A stretch of DNA of 64,000 bases, from NCBI GenBank assembly GCA_944324395.1, contig CALUWC010000009.1:26281-90280 (forward strand), given 5' to 3'. Below the pieces are notes generated by a model that worked only from the letters and a program-made list of their open reading frames with translations, ran no database searches and was not told the origin of the DNA. This document shows, one piece after another, positions 36,682-45,353 of the stretch. The position numbers and the translations under genes were made by a program. The DNA comes from Candidatus Gastranaerophilales bacterium. GTDB taxonomy: Bacteria > Cyanobacteriota > Vampirovibrionia > Gastranaerophilales > Gastranaerophilaceae. Every line of letters begins with the position of its first letter. Positions within the stretch are counted from its first letter, which is position 1.

Positions 36682-38283
36682 ATGACAGGTTCTAAATTTA
36701 AACAGTTGAATCCATTTGAATTAAAATCTGCCATTACAAATTTATTAAATAAAATAAATTCTGTAAATGACATTCAAAATTGTCTTGCAGACTTTGAGCT
36801 TTTAGACGGACAGGAAGATAAAAAAGTTATTTCAAAAATTCTGTTTAAAGAACTTGTTAATGCCCACCCTGATAAAATATCCGTAATTTGTTTTATGCTC
36901 GAGCATTATGTCCCTAAAGACGAATTAGTTAACAAATTGTGGGAAACTTTAAAAAATAAAAATCTAAAAACTGAAGTAAAAATAACTATCTTAAATTTAC
37001 TGAGAGAACTTGATGCAGATTGGTCTTACGAATCATGCGAAGAATATCTTGAGGATGCTCAATCTTTGCTTGATGAAAACACAAAACAGCTTTTAAATTC
37101 TGCCATAATAAACCCTGAAGTACAGATAGACTTTATGGATTTTCTGGCATCAATAAGAGTACAGGATAAAATAACATTAATAAACTCGCTCAGTGACGAT
37201 TTTTCATCAGATGCACTGGCAAATATTTTAATTCCTATCTTTGTATCTGAGCCGGATTCTCCTGCCGGAAAAGAAGCCCTAAAACTTCTTGGACAAACAA
37301 AATCACAGCTTGCACTGCATATTTTAGAACAAATGCACAATCTCACACATGGAGAACTGAAACAAAATATAAAAAAAAGTCTTTCGGCTATAAAACTATC
37401 AGGTATAAGAGAAGATAATACCAAAGAATTTTATAAAAAAATTCTTTCAAACAGTAAACCACAAAAATTCTATATAACGTATCCTGACGGTCATGGCGAT
37501 CAAGCTTTAATATTTACAAGAGTTACAACCAATGAAAAAATTCGCTTTGTATCAATTGTTATCAATACAGATACCGGAATTAAAGACTGCTTTGGCTTCT
37601 TTGAAATATCTCAGTTTGAATGCGACAAAATCCTAGAAAGATTTCTGCGTGATGAAAAAACGGTAAGCCTGCCGCCTGAAACATTTAAAACAATTTTATA
37701 CAACGCAGAATTGACAACTATTCAAAAAAATAACAACAATTGGAAATTACCTTACGAATATGTATGCTGGAAAAATCTTTTAGTAGATATTGATTATGAC
37801 AATAATCAAATTGAAGATATTCTTAAAAAGAATGTTTTCGTTCAGAACGTTTCATATACTGATATCAAAACCCTTGACGAGTTTAAAATTTCAACACACT
37901 GGTTTCTGGACTATCAGTACAGTGATGAATTTGAAGAAGCTCTGAAAGAACTTAAATCAGAACCTAATCTCGAAATTTGGATTGAAAAACATCTTGATAA
38001 AGTTTTTTATCCGGAAGAAAAACAAAGCTGGATAAAAAAGCTTTTAATTTCAGCCTATATTAAATTTTCTATAGGTAAAAACAATGATGCACAAATCTTA
38101 TACAGTTTTACAGAAGATGAAACTACATTACAAGAATTATTTAAAAATATTCTGCAACGCAGTGTATATGAATATCTTATGTTGATAAAATATGATAAAA
38201 ACATTCCGCACAACAACCTGACAGCAGAAGATATTGATAACAAAATCAATTATATTGAACAAAAGTGGGTGCAAAATGTATAA
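36682..38283 (+). CDS. Unknown large protein with helical repeats
   Basis: A 533-residue soluble protein. The first 240 residues look like HEAT-type helix pairs (for example NKNLKTEVKITILNLLREL and AGKEALKLLGQTKSQLALHIL). The C-terminal half is mixed alpha/beta with a FYITYPDGHGDQALIF segment. I do not recognise the family. It starts 5 bp after the ClpX-type zinc protein and overlaps ruvX by 8 bp, so it belongs firmly to this operon. A scaffold or adaptor role would fit the repeats but is inference. Confidence 0.75.
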   Translation: MTGSKFKQLNPFELKSAITNLLNKINSVNDIQNCLADFELLDGQEDKKVISKILFKELVNAHPDKISVICFMLEHYVPKDELVNKLWETLKNKNLKTEVKITILNLLRELDADWSYESCEEYLEDAQSLLDENTKQLLNSAIINPEVQIDFMDFLASIRVQDKITLINSLSDDFSSDALANILIPIFVSEPDSPAGKEALKLLGQTKSQLALHILEQMHNLTHGELKQNIKKSLSAIKLSGIREDNTKEFYKKILSNSKPQKFYITYPDGHGDQALIFTRVTTNEKIRFVSIVINTDTGIKDCFGFFEISQFECDKILERFLRDEKTVSLPPETFKTILYNAELTTIQKNNNNWKLPYEYVCWKNLLVDIDYDNNQIEDILKKNVFVQNVSYTDIKTLDEFKISTHWFLDYQYSDEFEEALKELKSEPNLEIWIEKHLDKVFYPEEKQSWIKKLLISAYIKFSIGKNNDAQILYSFTEDETTLQELFKNILQRSVYEYLMLIKYDKNIPHNNLTAEDIDNKINYIEQKWVQNV

Positions 38284-38680
38284 GGTAATGGCTCTTGATA
38301 TCGGAACAAAAAGAATAGGAATTGCTCTAAGTGATTACCTTTTAATGACCGCAAACGGGCATTCATACATTCCGCGAGAACCCGAAAAAAAAGCCGTTGA
38401 AACAATTCAAAAAATTGCAAAAGAAAATAACGTAAAAAAAATTGTGGTTGGAATACCTTTAAATATGGATAATACAAAAGGTTTTCAAGCCAAAAATTGC
38501 GAGGACTTTGCCGCAAAACTTCAAGGTTATGAGATAATATATGAAGATGAACGCTTAACTTCGGAAGCCGCAGAAGAAAATTTGCGTCAAAAAAAAATAA
38601 ACTTTAGAAAAGACAAAGGTCTGGTTGATATTGAAAGTGCTTGTATTATACTGGAACAATACCTGTCACGTAAAAATTAA
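38276..38680 (+). CDS. ruvX: RuvX/YqgF-family Holliday junction resolvase-like RNase H fold protein
   Basis: Members process Holliday junctions or the 5' end of pre-16S rRNA. Signatures are ALDIGTKRIGIALSD with the first catalytic aspartate, VVGIPLNMDNTKGFQA, and YEDERLTSEAAE with the acidic pair. At 134 residues it is of normal size. The ATG at 38276 lies within the last codons of the upstream gene. Its pairing with a DUF1292 gene downstream is also seen in Firmicutes. Confidence 0.94.
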   Translation: MYKVMALDIGTKRIGIALSDYLLMTANGHSYIPREPEKKAVETIQKIAKENNVKKIVVGIPLNMDNTKGFQAKNCEDFAAKLQGYEIIYEDERLTSEAAEENLRQKKINFRKDKGLVDIESACIILEQYLSRKN

Positions 38681-38695
38681 AAAGGAGAAAATAAA

Positions 38696-38986
38696 ATGCC
38701 TGAAGAAAATGACAATGTAATTGAAATTACAGAGGAAGACGGAACAAAAATGCTATGCGAATTATATGATATAATTGAATTTGAAGGAAATCAATATGCA
38801 TTATTGACTGAAGCCGACTCTGAAGAGGAAGAACCTGAAGTTGTATTGATGAGATACCTTGAAGAAGGCGACGAAAGTTATTTTGAAACAATAGATGACG
38901 ATGAAGAATTTGAAAGAGTTTCAGAATACATTGAAACCCTTGAAGACGGACTTCCTGAAGATGAAACTGAAGAAAATTTAGAATAA
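38696..38986 (+). CDS. DUF1292 family acidic protein
   Basis: A 96-residue, very acidic protein with the DUF1292 pattern: ITEEDGTKMLCELYDIIEFEGNQYALL, then a run of Glu residues and VVLMRYLEEGDES. Function is unknown in the family, but the gene is often next to ruvX, as here (15 bp gap). The start has an aaaggagaaaataaa ribosome site. Confidence 0.9.
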   Translation: MPEENDNVIEITEEDGTKMLCELYDIIEFEGNQYALLTEADSEEEEPEVVLMRYLEEGDESYFETIDDDEEFERVSEYIETLEDGLPEDETEENLE

Positions 38987-38999
38987 GAGGAACATAACT

Positions 39000-40361
39000 T
39001 TGTTTGAAAAATTCACTGAAAAGGCTGTAAATGTAATTGTAGAAGCCCAAAATATTGCAATATATGATCATTCTGATAAAGTTTTATCAGAACATTTGCT
39101 GTTAGCTCTTGTAAAAGAAACGAAAGGTTTTTGTGCCAAAATATTCAAAACCTACAATATTACCTATGAAAGACTTGCAGCAGAAATTTATATGTCTTTA
39201 AATATTGAAGAAGCTGATATGACATCATCAATCCCTTTCAGTGAAGATTTTAAACGTATCTTAACCAGAACAATGGAACTTATCGAGCAGTCGGGAAGTC
39301 CTACAGTACACTATGAACATCTTGTACTTGCTGCAATTACGGATACGCAGTCAAAAATTCCTCAATATCTTGAAAATCTCGGATTTGATATAGAAAAATC
39401 CAAACCGTTAATCGAAAAACTCGTTCAGCGTAAAGTAAAAAAAGACTTTCACCCTGAACTGGCTGAAACTAAAGAACCTGAGATAAATCTAACACAAGAA
39501 ACAGATTCTCTGTTTGATAATGAACAATCTTCCAAAGTTTTTGAACGTGCTGTTGCCAAACTTTCAACATCAAATTATGAGATTTTGGGAACAGAACAAA
39601 TAATTTCATCAATTCTGGAAGATAAAGATTCTGATTTAGCAAAAATTCTGGCTCAATTTGGAATAACAGAAGAAGCGTTTGAAGAAAAATTATCTCATAT
39701 TCAGTCAAGGCAGGATGAATACGGAGGCCGTCAGGTCGTATTTACCCCGAATGCATTTACGGCAATGAGTCTTGCCCTGCAAACGGCTAAAGAACTCGGC
39801 TCATCTGAAGTTTTGCCTGAACACATGATTTTAGGACTTTTAAAAACTAAAAAAGGGGTAGCATATAAGATTTTTAAAGAATTAAATATAAATGATGATG
39901 ACCTTGCTCATGGAATTCTAAAACCTATAGAAAAACAAATGCCTGAAACCTTGACTATTCTTCGTCTTGCAAAACAAGAAGCCAGAAGAATAGGCAGAGG
40001 TGTTGTCGGTACTGAAATGTTTTTATTAGGTATTATAGGAGAAGGCACAGGTATTGGTGCTATCGTTCTAAAAGAACTTGAAATAAATATCAAAGATGCA
40101 AGAATCGTTGTTGAAAAAATTATCGGCGGAGAAAATGAATATTTTGACAATGAAGTAATATTTACAAAACGGGCGAAAAGAGTTTTGGAAACAGCCTGGG
40201 AACATGCTAAAAAAGCTAACAAAACAAAAATTGAATCCTGCGATCTTCTATGGGCTATAACAACCGAACCTGATTCGCTTGCGATGCAGGCTCTTGAACA
40301 ACTGGGAACAGATGTTGTTGAAATAAGAGAAGGTATCAAAAAACATATCGCAAATTCTTAA
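39000..40361 (+). CDS. Protein of three tandem Clp N-domains, no ATPase
   Basis: A 453-residue protein made of six Clp-N half-repeats, forming three double domains: about 1-64 and 78-140; 177-232 and 246-307; 314-374 and 386-448. Typical lines are SEHLLLALVKE, HYEHLVLAAI, LPEHMILGLLKTKKGVA and TEMFLLGIIGEGTG. ClpC/ClpB carry one such domain ahead of two AAA+ modules; here there is no Walker motif at all. In plants, ATPase-free ClpT proteins with this domain bind the ClpPR core. This could be an adaptor or decoy for a Clp machine. Translation starts at TTG 39000 after agaggaacataact. Confidence 0.88.
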   Translation: MFEKFTEKAVNVIVEAQNIAIYDHSDKVLSEHLLLALVKETKGFCAKIFKTYNITYERLAAEIYMSLNIEEADMTSSIPFSEDFKRILTRTMELIEQSGSPTVHYEHLVLAAITDTQSKIPQYLENLGFDIEKSKPLIEKLVQRKVKKDFHPELAETKEPEINLTQETDSLFDNEQSSKVFERAVAKLSTSNYEILGTEQIISSILEDKDSDLAKILAQFGITEEAFEEKLSHIQSRQDEYGGRQVVFTPNAFTAMSLALQTAKELGSSEVLPEHMILGLLKTKKGVAYKIFKELNINDDDLAHGILKPIEKQMPETLTILRLAKQEARRIGRGVVGTEMFLLGIIGEGTGIGAIVLKELEINIKDARIVVEKIIGGENEYFDNEVIFTKRAKRVLETAWEHAKKANKTKIESCDLLWAITTEPDSLAMQALEQLGTDVVEIREGIKKHIANS

Positions 40362-40367
40362 ATTACT

Positions 40368-41705
40368 ATGAATAAAATTCAGCAGACAATTAAATCCTTT
40401 TTGAAAACATACGATTTAGATAAACCGGATTTAATTTACCTCGTGGCTTTTTCCGGTGGATTTGATTCTATGTGCCTGCTCAGCAACTTGAGAAAAATCA
40501 CCAAAAATAAAATTATTGCACTGCATCTAAATCATAATTGGCGGGGAGAAGAAAGCGACAACGAAGAAGAAAATTGTAAAAATATCTGTTCCGCACTCGG
40601 AATAGATATTTATTGCGAAAAATTAACAGGAGATATCCCGCATACAGAAACAGCCGCAAGAGAAGCACGATATGAATTTTTTAAAAATTGCAGCAAAAAA
40701 TTCAACAGTAATATCATATTTACCGCTCACAATAAAAATGACAATGCAGAAACTTTAATTTACAGATTATGTATTGGAACAGGAACCTCCGGTCTGCAAG
40801 GGATTTCTCCTCACAGAGATATTTTTTACAGACCTCTTTTAAATATCTCAAGAAACGAAATTGAAAATTATTGCAGAGAAAACAATCTTCACCCGAATAT
40901 TGACAGTTCAAATTCTGATACAAAATACAAAAGAAATTTTATAAGAGCTAAAATTATGCCTGAACTGGAGAAAATTAATCCAAATGTAATTGATTCAATA
41001 AATTCACTATCAACAATTGCAGCAGATGAAAACGAAATTATAAATGAATACATAGCAGGCATTTTAAAAAAAATCACAGAAAACAATAAAATAAAAACCC
41101 AAAAATTTTTAAATCTGTCAATAGCTCTGCAAAAAAGAATTATTTACAACCTGTTTATAACTAATAATCTAGACTATGACAGAACTAAAATCTTAAATAT
41201 TTTAAAATTTATAAAAGAAAATTCTAATTTAAAATCAGGCAAAACCTGTTCTCTAACAACAAATTTATGGATTTTCACAAGTGATAAATATATAGAAATT
41301 ATCAGTAAACAAGAAAAAAAACTCCCGTATTTTCATATTACAAAAGAAGGTCGATATGTGAATAACGAATATATATTTGAACTTGAAAAATTTAATAAAC
41401 CGGTAGTCAAATTTCCGAAAGCTGCAGACAATACCGCCTATATAAATTTATCTAAATTTCCTATAGATTTTGAAATCCGAACAAGAGAAAACGGTGATAT
41501 TATACAACCTTTCGGACTGAACGGAACCCAAAAACTAAAAAAATATCTTAATTCAAAAAAAATTCCAAACCACGAAAAAGATTCACTTTTGTTTTTAACA
41601 CATGGGAAAGAAGTTTTGTGGGCAATAAATTTAGGAATTAGTGATAAAATAAAAGTATCATCACTTCCTACACATAAAATAAAATTTACCAAAAAAGAGG
41701 GCTAA
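40368..41705 (+). CDS. tilS: tRNA(Ile)-lysidine synthetase
   Basis: Modifies the wobble cytidine of tRNA-Ile(CAU) to lysidine so that it reads AUA. The PP-loop ATP motif appears as AFSGGFDSM, followed by ALHLNHNWRG, FTAHNKNDNAET and RNFIRAKIMPEL. The C-terminal substrate-binding domain ends with the LKKYLNSKKIPNHEKD region. At 445 residues it is full length. It starts 6 bp after the Clp N-domain gene and is followed by hpt, a widely conserved pair. Confidence 0.95.
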   Translation: MNKIQQTIKSFLKTYDLDKPDLIYLVAFSGGFDSMCLLSNLRKITKNKIIALHLNHNWRGEESDNEEENCKNICSALGIDIYCEKLTGDIPHTETAAREARYEFFKNCSKKFNSNIIFTAHNKNDNAETLIYRLCIGTGTSGLQGISPHRDIFYRPLLNISRNEIENYCRENNLHPNIDSSNSDTKYKRNFIRAKIMPELEKINPNVIDSINSLSTIAADENEIINEYIAGILKKITENNKIKTQKFLNLSIALQKRIIYNLFITNNLDYDRTKILNILKFIKENSNLKSGKTCSLTTNLWIFTSDKYIEIISKQEKKLPYFHITKEGRYVNNEYIFELEKFNKPVVKFPKAADNTAYINLSKFPIDFEIRTRENGDIIQPFGLNGTQKLKKYLNSKKIPNHEKDSLLFLTHGKEVLWAINLGISDKIKVSSLPTHKIKFTKKEG

Positions 41706-41709
41706 ATAA

Positions 41710-42243
41710 ATGGAAATTAAAATTGAAGATTTGAAAGTACTTTTCAGTGAAGAACAGCTGCAAACAAGAATAAAAGAACTTGCAGGGCAGCTAAACAAAC
41801 TTTATAACGGAGAAGAAGTTATTGCAGTATGTGTTTTAAAAGGTGCAGTTATGTTTGCTGCAGATCTGGTTAAACATCTTGATATGCCGTTAAAAATGGA
41901 ATTTATACGACTTTCCAGCTACGGCTCATCAACATCAACTTCCGGCAAAGTTAATGCTGTTGATATCAAGTTGCCTGACCTTAACGGAAAAAATGTTTTA
42001 ATAATAGAAGATATTGTAGATACAGGTCTTACCGCAAAATTTTTAATTGATTTTATGCATATAAACTTTAATGTTAAATCTTTAAAATTCTGTTCACTTC
42101 TGGATAAAAAAATAACAAGAAAAGTTGATATTGAGCCTGATTATTACTGTTTTGAAATTGATGATAAATTCGTTGTAGGATATGGACTTGACTATGACGG
42201 ATATTTCAGAAATCTTAGATATATCGGCTACAAAGAATTATAA
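41710..42243 (+). CDS. hpt: Hypoxanthine phosphoribosyltransferase
   Basis: Purine salvage enzyme converting hypoxanthine or guanine to nucleotides with PRPP. The PRPP loop is VLIIEDIVDTGLT. VCVLKGAVMFAADLVKHL near the start and VVGYGLDYDGYFRNL near the end are family motifs. At 177 residues it has the usual length. It begins 4 bp after tilS with gaggg upstream. Confidence 0.96.
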   Translation: MEIKIEDLKVLFSEEQLQTRIKELAGQLNKLYNGEEVIAVCVLKGAVMFAADLVKHLDMPLKMEFIRLSSYGSSTSTSGKVNAVDIKLPDLNGKNVLIIEDIVDTGLTAKFLIDFMHINFNVKSLKFCSLLDKKITRKVDIEPDYYCFEIDDKFVVGYGLDYDGYFRNLRYIGYKEL

Positions 42244-42279
42244 AAAAGTTATTTCAAATAAAATTCCGGAGAAAATAAT

Positions 42280-43509
42280 TTGTTTAGAAATGCAGTTGAA
42301 AAAATTAACAAATTTTATGACCTTGACTTGAGCAAAAATTCTCATGCAGACGAAATGTTTGACGTCCTAAATGAAATTATCAAGTTTGATTCGGCTGCAA
42401 TATTTTATTTAGCACCAAATTCTTTAAGCCTTGAATATGGCAAAAATTTTGAAATATATGAAGATATAAAAATAAGCAGCCATTTATCACAAAATTTGTA
42501 CAACGAAAATCAGGAATTATTATCCGATGATATCAAAAGACTACTCAACATAACAACTCCGGGATTTTTATGTTCTCGTCTGACCGTAAAAAATGCTGTA
42601 CTTGGAATTTTCGTAATTGAACGTAAAGAAACTGAATTTTCATTTGATGAAAAATTGATATTCAAAACCTGTGCAAAAATTATAGCTAACCTCATTAAAG
42701 ATCTGGAACTGTCAAAAGTTTTAAAAATGCAGGTTAGGGCAATGGAAGAAGGATTGCAAGAAACACATCACGCTTATGAAACAATAAAAAAACAAAATAA
42801 AAAAATAAAAACAGACGAAAAACTCCAAAATCAATTTATTGCAAATATTTCACACGATCTTAGAACTCCGCTGAATTCAATCATAGGATTTTCGGAAGCA
42901 CTCGCCGGAAAAATATTTGGCGAATTAAATAAAAAACAACAGGAATATGTAGAAGATATAAGGGTTTCCGGAATAAGACTGCTCGGAATGATTAACGAAG
43001 TTCTTGATATTGCAAAAATTGAATCTCATACCTTGAAATTAAATTATTCAATCATTCAGCTAAATTCTTTAATAGATGAGGTCTGTAATATTTTAAAACC
43101 GCTGTTGGAAAAGAAACATCTGAAAGTTACAACAAATATTCAAACCGATATTACATTTACCGGAGATTACATAAAACTCCAGCAGGTAATGTTTAATATT
43201 TTAGGCAATGCAATAAAATTTTCTGATGAAAATTCTCAAATAAAAATTGAAGCCTATAAAACAATTAAAGATATAGTAATAAAAATTCAAGATTTTGGAA
43301 TCGGGATAGAGAAAAAATATCATAAAAAAATATTCAATAAATTTTTTCAAGTTAACAATACCACAGCCGCACAAGAAACTTCAACAGGCTTAGGACTAAC
43401 CATATCAAAAGAATTTATTAAACTGCATAACGGGGAAATAACAGTTGAAAGTGAGCCGAACAAAGGTACAACTTTTATTATAAAAATTCCGCATATTGCA
43501 GAAAGCTAA
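42280..43509 (+). CDS. Cytoplasmic sensor histidine kinase with a GAF-like domain
   Basis: A 409-residue protein without transmembrane segments. Residues 1-150 look like a GAF sensor, followed by a coiled linker. The HisKA domain has the phosphorylated histidine in ANISHDLRTPLNSIIGFSEAL, and the ATPase domain shows NILGNAIKF (N box), IQDFGIGIE (G1) and TGLGLTIS (G2). Translation begins at TTG 42280 with ccggagaaaataat upstream. No response regulator is adjacent, so the partner is unknown. It ends the cluster that began at 36401. Confidence 0.93.
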   Translation: MFRNAVEKINKFYDLDLSKNSHADEMFDVLNEIIKFDSAAIFYLAPNSLSLEYGKNFEIYEDIKISSHLSQNLYNENQELLSDDIKRLLNITTPGFLCSRLTVKNAVLGIFVIERKETEFSFDEKLIFKTCAKIIANLIKDLELSKVLKMQVRAMEEGLQETHHAYETIKKQNKKIKTDEKLQNQFIANISHDLRTPLNSIIGFSEALAGKIFGELNKKQQEYVEDIRVSGIRLLGMINEVLDIAKIESHTLKLNYSIIQLNSLIDEVCNILKPLLEKKHLKVTTNIQTDITFTGDYIKLQQVMFNILGNAIKFSDENSQIKIEAYKTIKDIVIKIQDFGIGIEKKYHKKIFNKFFQVNNTTAAQETSTGLGLTISKEFIKLHNGEITVESEPNKGTTFIIKIPHIAES

Positions 43510-43527
43510 AAATAATTAAATAAATTA

Positions 43528-43557
43528 TTGACAAAATTTTTATTTTGGTTTTATACT
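43528..43557 (+). promoter_or_regulatory. Promoter of the 43.5-kb micro-gene
   Basis: Perfect TTGACA (43528-43533), an 18-bp spacer and TATACT (43552-43557). The expected start is near 43564, giving a transcript of about 165 nt to the terminator. Confidence 0.75.
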
Positions 43558-43582
43558 AAAAATGTAATAAATAAGGATAATG

Positions 43583-43663
43583 ATGACAAAATTATTTGCT
43601 AAAAATAATAACTCCTCCTCCTCCAAGTTCAAAATATCGGGACTTGGCGGTTTTAGCGTGTAA
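43583..43663 (+). CDS. 26-codon reading frame in a self-contained micro-gene or small RNA
   Basis: A 26-residue frame in a unit with its own promoter (43528-43557) and terminator (43704-43730). AAGGA (43573-43577) precedes ATG 43583 by 5 nt; an overlapping ATG at 43580 would add one residue. The peptide has a basic start (MTKLFAKNNN), four serines all coded TCC, then KFKISGLGGFSV. It has no membrane segment. It could be a small secreted or modified peptide, an attenuation leader for the gene at 43761, or an incidental frame in a regulatory RNA whose C-rich stretch (43612-43624) can pair with Shine-Dalgarno sequences. No family is recognised. Confidence 0.55.
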   Translation: MTKLFAKNNNSSSSKFKISGLGGFSV

Positions 43664-43703
43664 ATTTTAGCAATTATATCAGTTATATACCGGTTTATAA
43701 AAA

Positions 43704-43730
43704 GGTCCCGAAACTTCGGGATCTTTTTTT
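43704..43730 (+). terminator. Intrinsic terminator of the micro-gene
   Basis: GGTCCCGAA (43704-43712) pairs with TTCGGGATC (43715-43723), with one G-T wobble and the innermost pairs probably open. Seven T residues follow (43724-43730). Confidence 0.9.
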
Positions 43731-43760
43731 GTGCATACATTTTATAATATGGAGATTTGA

Positions 43761-45290
43761 ATGAACTTAACAGTAAACAATTATGAACCTAAAGCAAGAC
43801 ATATAAACTTTAACGGAGCATTAGACGGAGCAATTACAACAACCTTAAGGACCCTCGACACAAATGATATGGCAAATGCAGTATTGATTGATTTAGGAGC
43901 AATGGTTTTGCCAAGATCATATTATGATTACAAACATAGAAATGAAGATGCAGGATTTGAAACATTTTTCAGAGAAATCAGCGGAACATTTATCAATTGT
44001 TTATCAGCAGGCCTGCTTGCACTTGGAATTTCACATCTGGCATCAAAATGGATACAGCCTGAAGTTAGAATTCGTCCTGATACATGGTACAGTGATGATT
44101 CTATTAAAGTCCTGAATAATATATGGGAAAATTCTGATTCAAATGTTCATAAATATGTACAAAATGTCCTAAACAATATCAGCGGTCAAGACGGCAATAA
44201 ACTGAATAAATTTAAAAATATCGACTGGAATAATATTGACTGGGTTGATGAAAAATCCTGGGAAAATTTCAACTGGCAGGATAAAAAATACCAGAATATA
44301 AAAGAAACTTTAAAAACCCAAAAAGGGATTATCAATACATTTGCAGAAATTATTGAAGATAATAACATTACAAAATCAGACAAAAAGAATATTTTGAAAA
44401 TTATGGAAGCACGTATTACTAATGCAATCGGTGCAAATAAAGATTTACACGTTGAATTTAATAATTTAAAATGGTCTGAAAAACTGGAATATATTTTGCG
44501 TGATACTTATGATATCGCAAAAGATATTTTCACAAATAAAAATATTAAAACAGATGAAGCTCTGAAAAAAGTAGTAAAACTTAACAAAATAAAGATTTTT
44601 GGAGCATTGGCAGGAGCATCAGCACTAGGACTTACAAATCAAGCCCTGAACAGAAAACTCACAGAAAAACGCACCGGCAAAAAAGGATTTGTCGGCGATG
44701 TTGACTACAAAGACAAACCACAGGGACAGGAAGTTCAAAAAAGCAAATACTTATGGCTGAAAAAACTTGCGGCAAGTGCCGGTATGATTGCAATGGTAAT
44801 CGGAGTTATGCGGGTGAAAAGTCCGAAAGATTTCGTAAAAAAACTTCAGTTTACAAGTCCTGTTACAAGCGGGAATGCAATTAAAACCGTTTACGCATCA
44901 ACAATTGTCGGAAGGTTTTTAGCCGCAGACAATGATACCGAACTTAGAGAATCCGTAACAAGAGATTATTTCGGATTTCTGAACTGGCTTGTATTTGGAG
45001 GGTTTGCAGCTAAAGGAGTTGCTAACCTGCTTGATAAAGAACGTAAAAATTTATTTAATATTACAAAAGACGGCAAAGGATTAAAACACTGGCTCAATGA
45101 CATTCATCTTAAAACTCATTCAGAAATTGCAGCTAAAGGAAAAGCTTTTGCAAAGAAAAATATGTGGAAACTAAACATAGCACACACTTCAGGATTGTTA
45201 TATTCAGCAGTAACTCTTGGATATCTATTGCCAATGATAAACGATAAACTTACCCGATTGAAAAGTAAAAAATCTACATCATTAAGCTAA
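43761..45290 (+). CDS. Unknown large protein with several hydrophobic segments
   Basis: A 509-residue protein I do not recognise. The N-terminus has no signal peptide. Hydrophobic or amphipathic segments occur at about 75-95 (FINCLSAGLLALGISHL), in the middle (IKIFGALAGASALGLTNQAL), near 335-355 (AASAGMIAMVIGVM) and at the C-terminus. Between them lies a tryptophan-rich repeat (NIDWNNIDWVDEKSWENFNW). The style resembles the unknown proteins at 9447 and 33304. A TATAAT box (43743-43748) and ggag precede the ATG, so it may be transcribed independently of the micro-gene upstream. Confidence 0.75.
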   Translation: MNLTVNNYEPKARHINFNGALDGAITTTLRTLDTNDMANAVLIDLGAMVLPRSYYDYKHRNEDAGFETFFREISGTFINCLSAGLLALGISHLASKWIQPEVRIRPDTWYSDDSIKVLNNIWENSDSNVHKYVQNVLNNISGQDGNKLNKFKNIDWNNIDWVDEKSWENFNWQDKKYQNIKETLKTQKGIINTFAEIIEDNNITKSDKKNILKIMEARITNAIGANKDLHVEFNNLKWSEKLEYILRDTYDIAKDIFTNKNIKTDEALKKVVKLNKIKIFGALAGASALGLTNQALNRKLTEKRTGKKGFVGDVDYKDKPQGQEVQKSKYLWLKKLAASAGMIAMVIGVMRVKSPKDFVKKLQFTSPVTSGNAIKTVYASTIVGRFLAADNDTELRESVTRDYFGFLNWLVFGGFAAKGVANLLDKERKNLFNITKDGKGLKHWLNDIHLKTHSEIAAKGKAFAKKNMWKLNIAHTSGLLYSAVTLGYLLPMINDKLTRLKSKKSTSLS

Positions 45291-45353
45291 TGTTTAAAAT
45301 AATAAAAAATGATATAATACACATCAATTACACAATAAAAGGATTAAGTATAT

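Noticed and set aside
43540..43740. Minus-strand open frame across the micro-gene
   Set aside because: It covers a promoter, frame and terminator on the other strand, has no ribosome site, and its sequence has no protein-like pattern.
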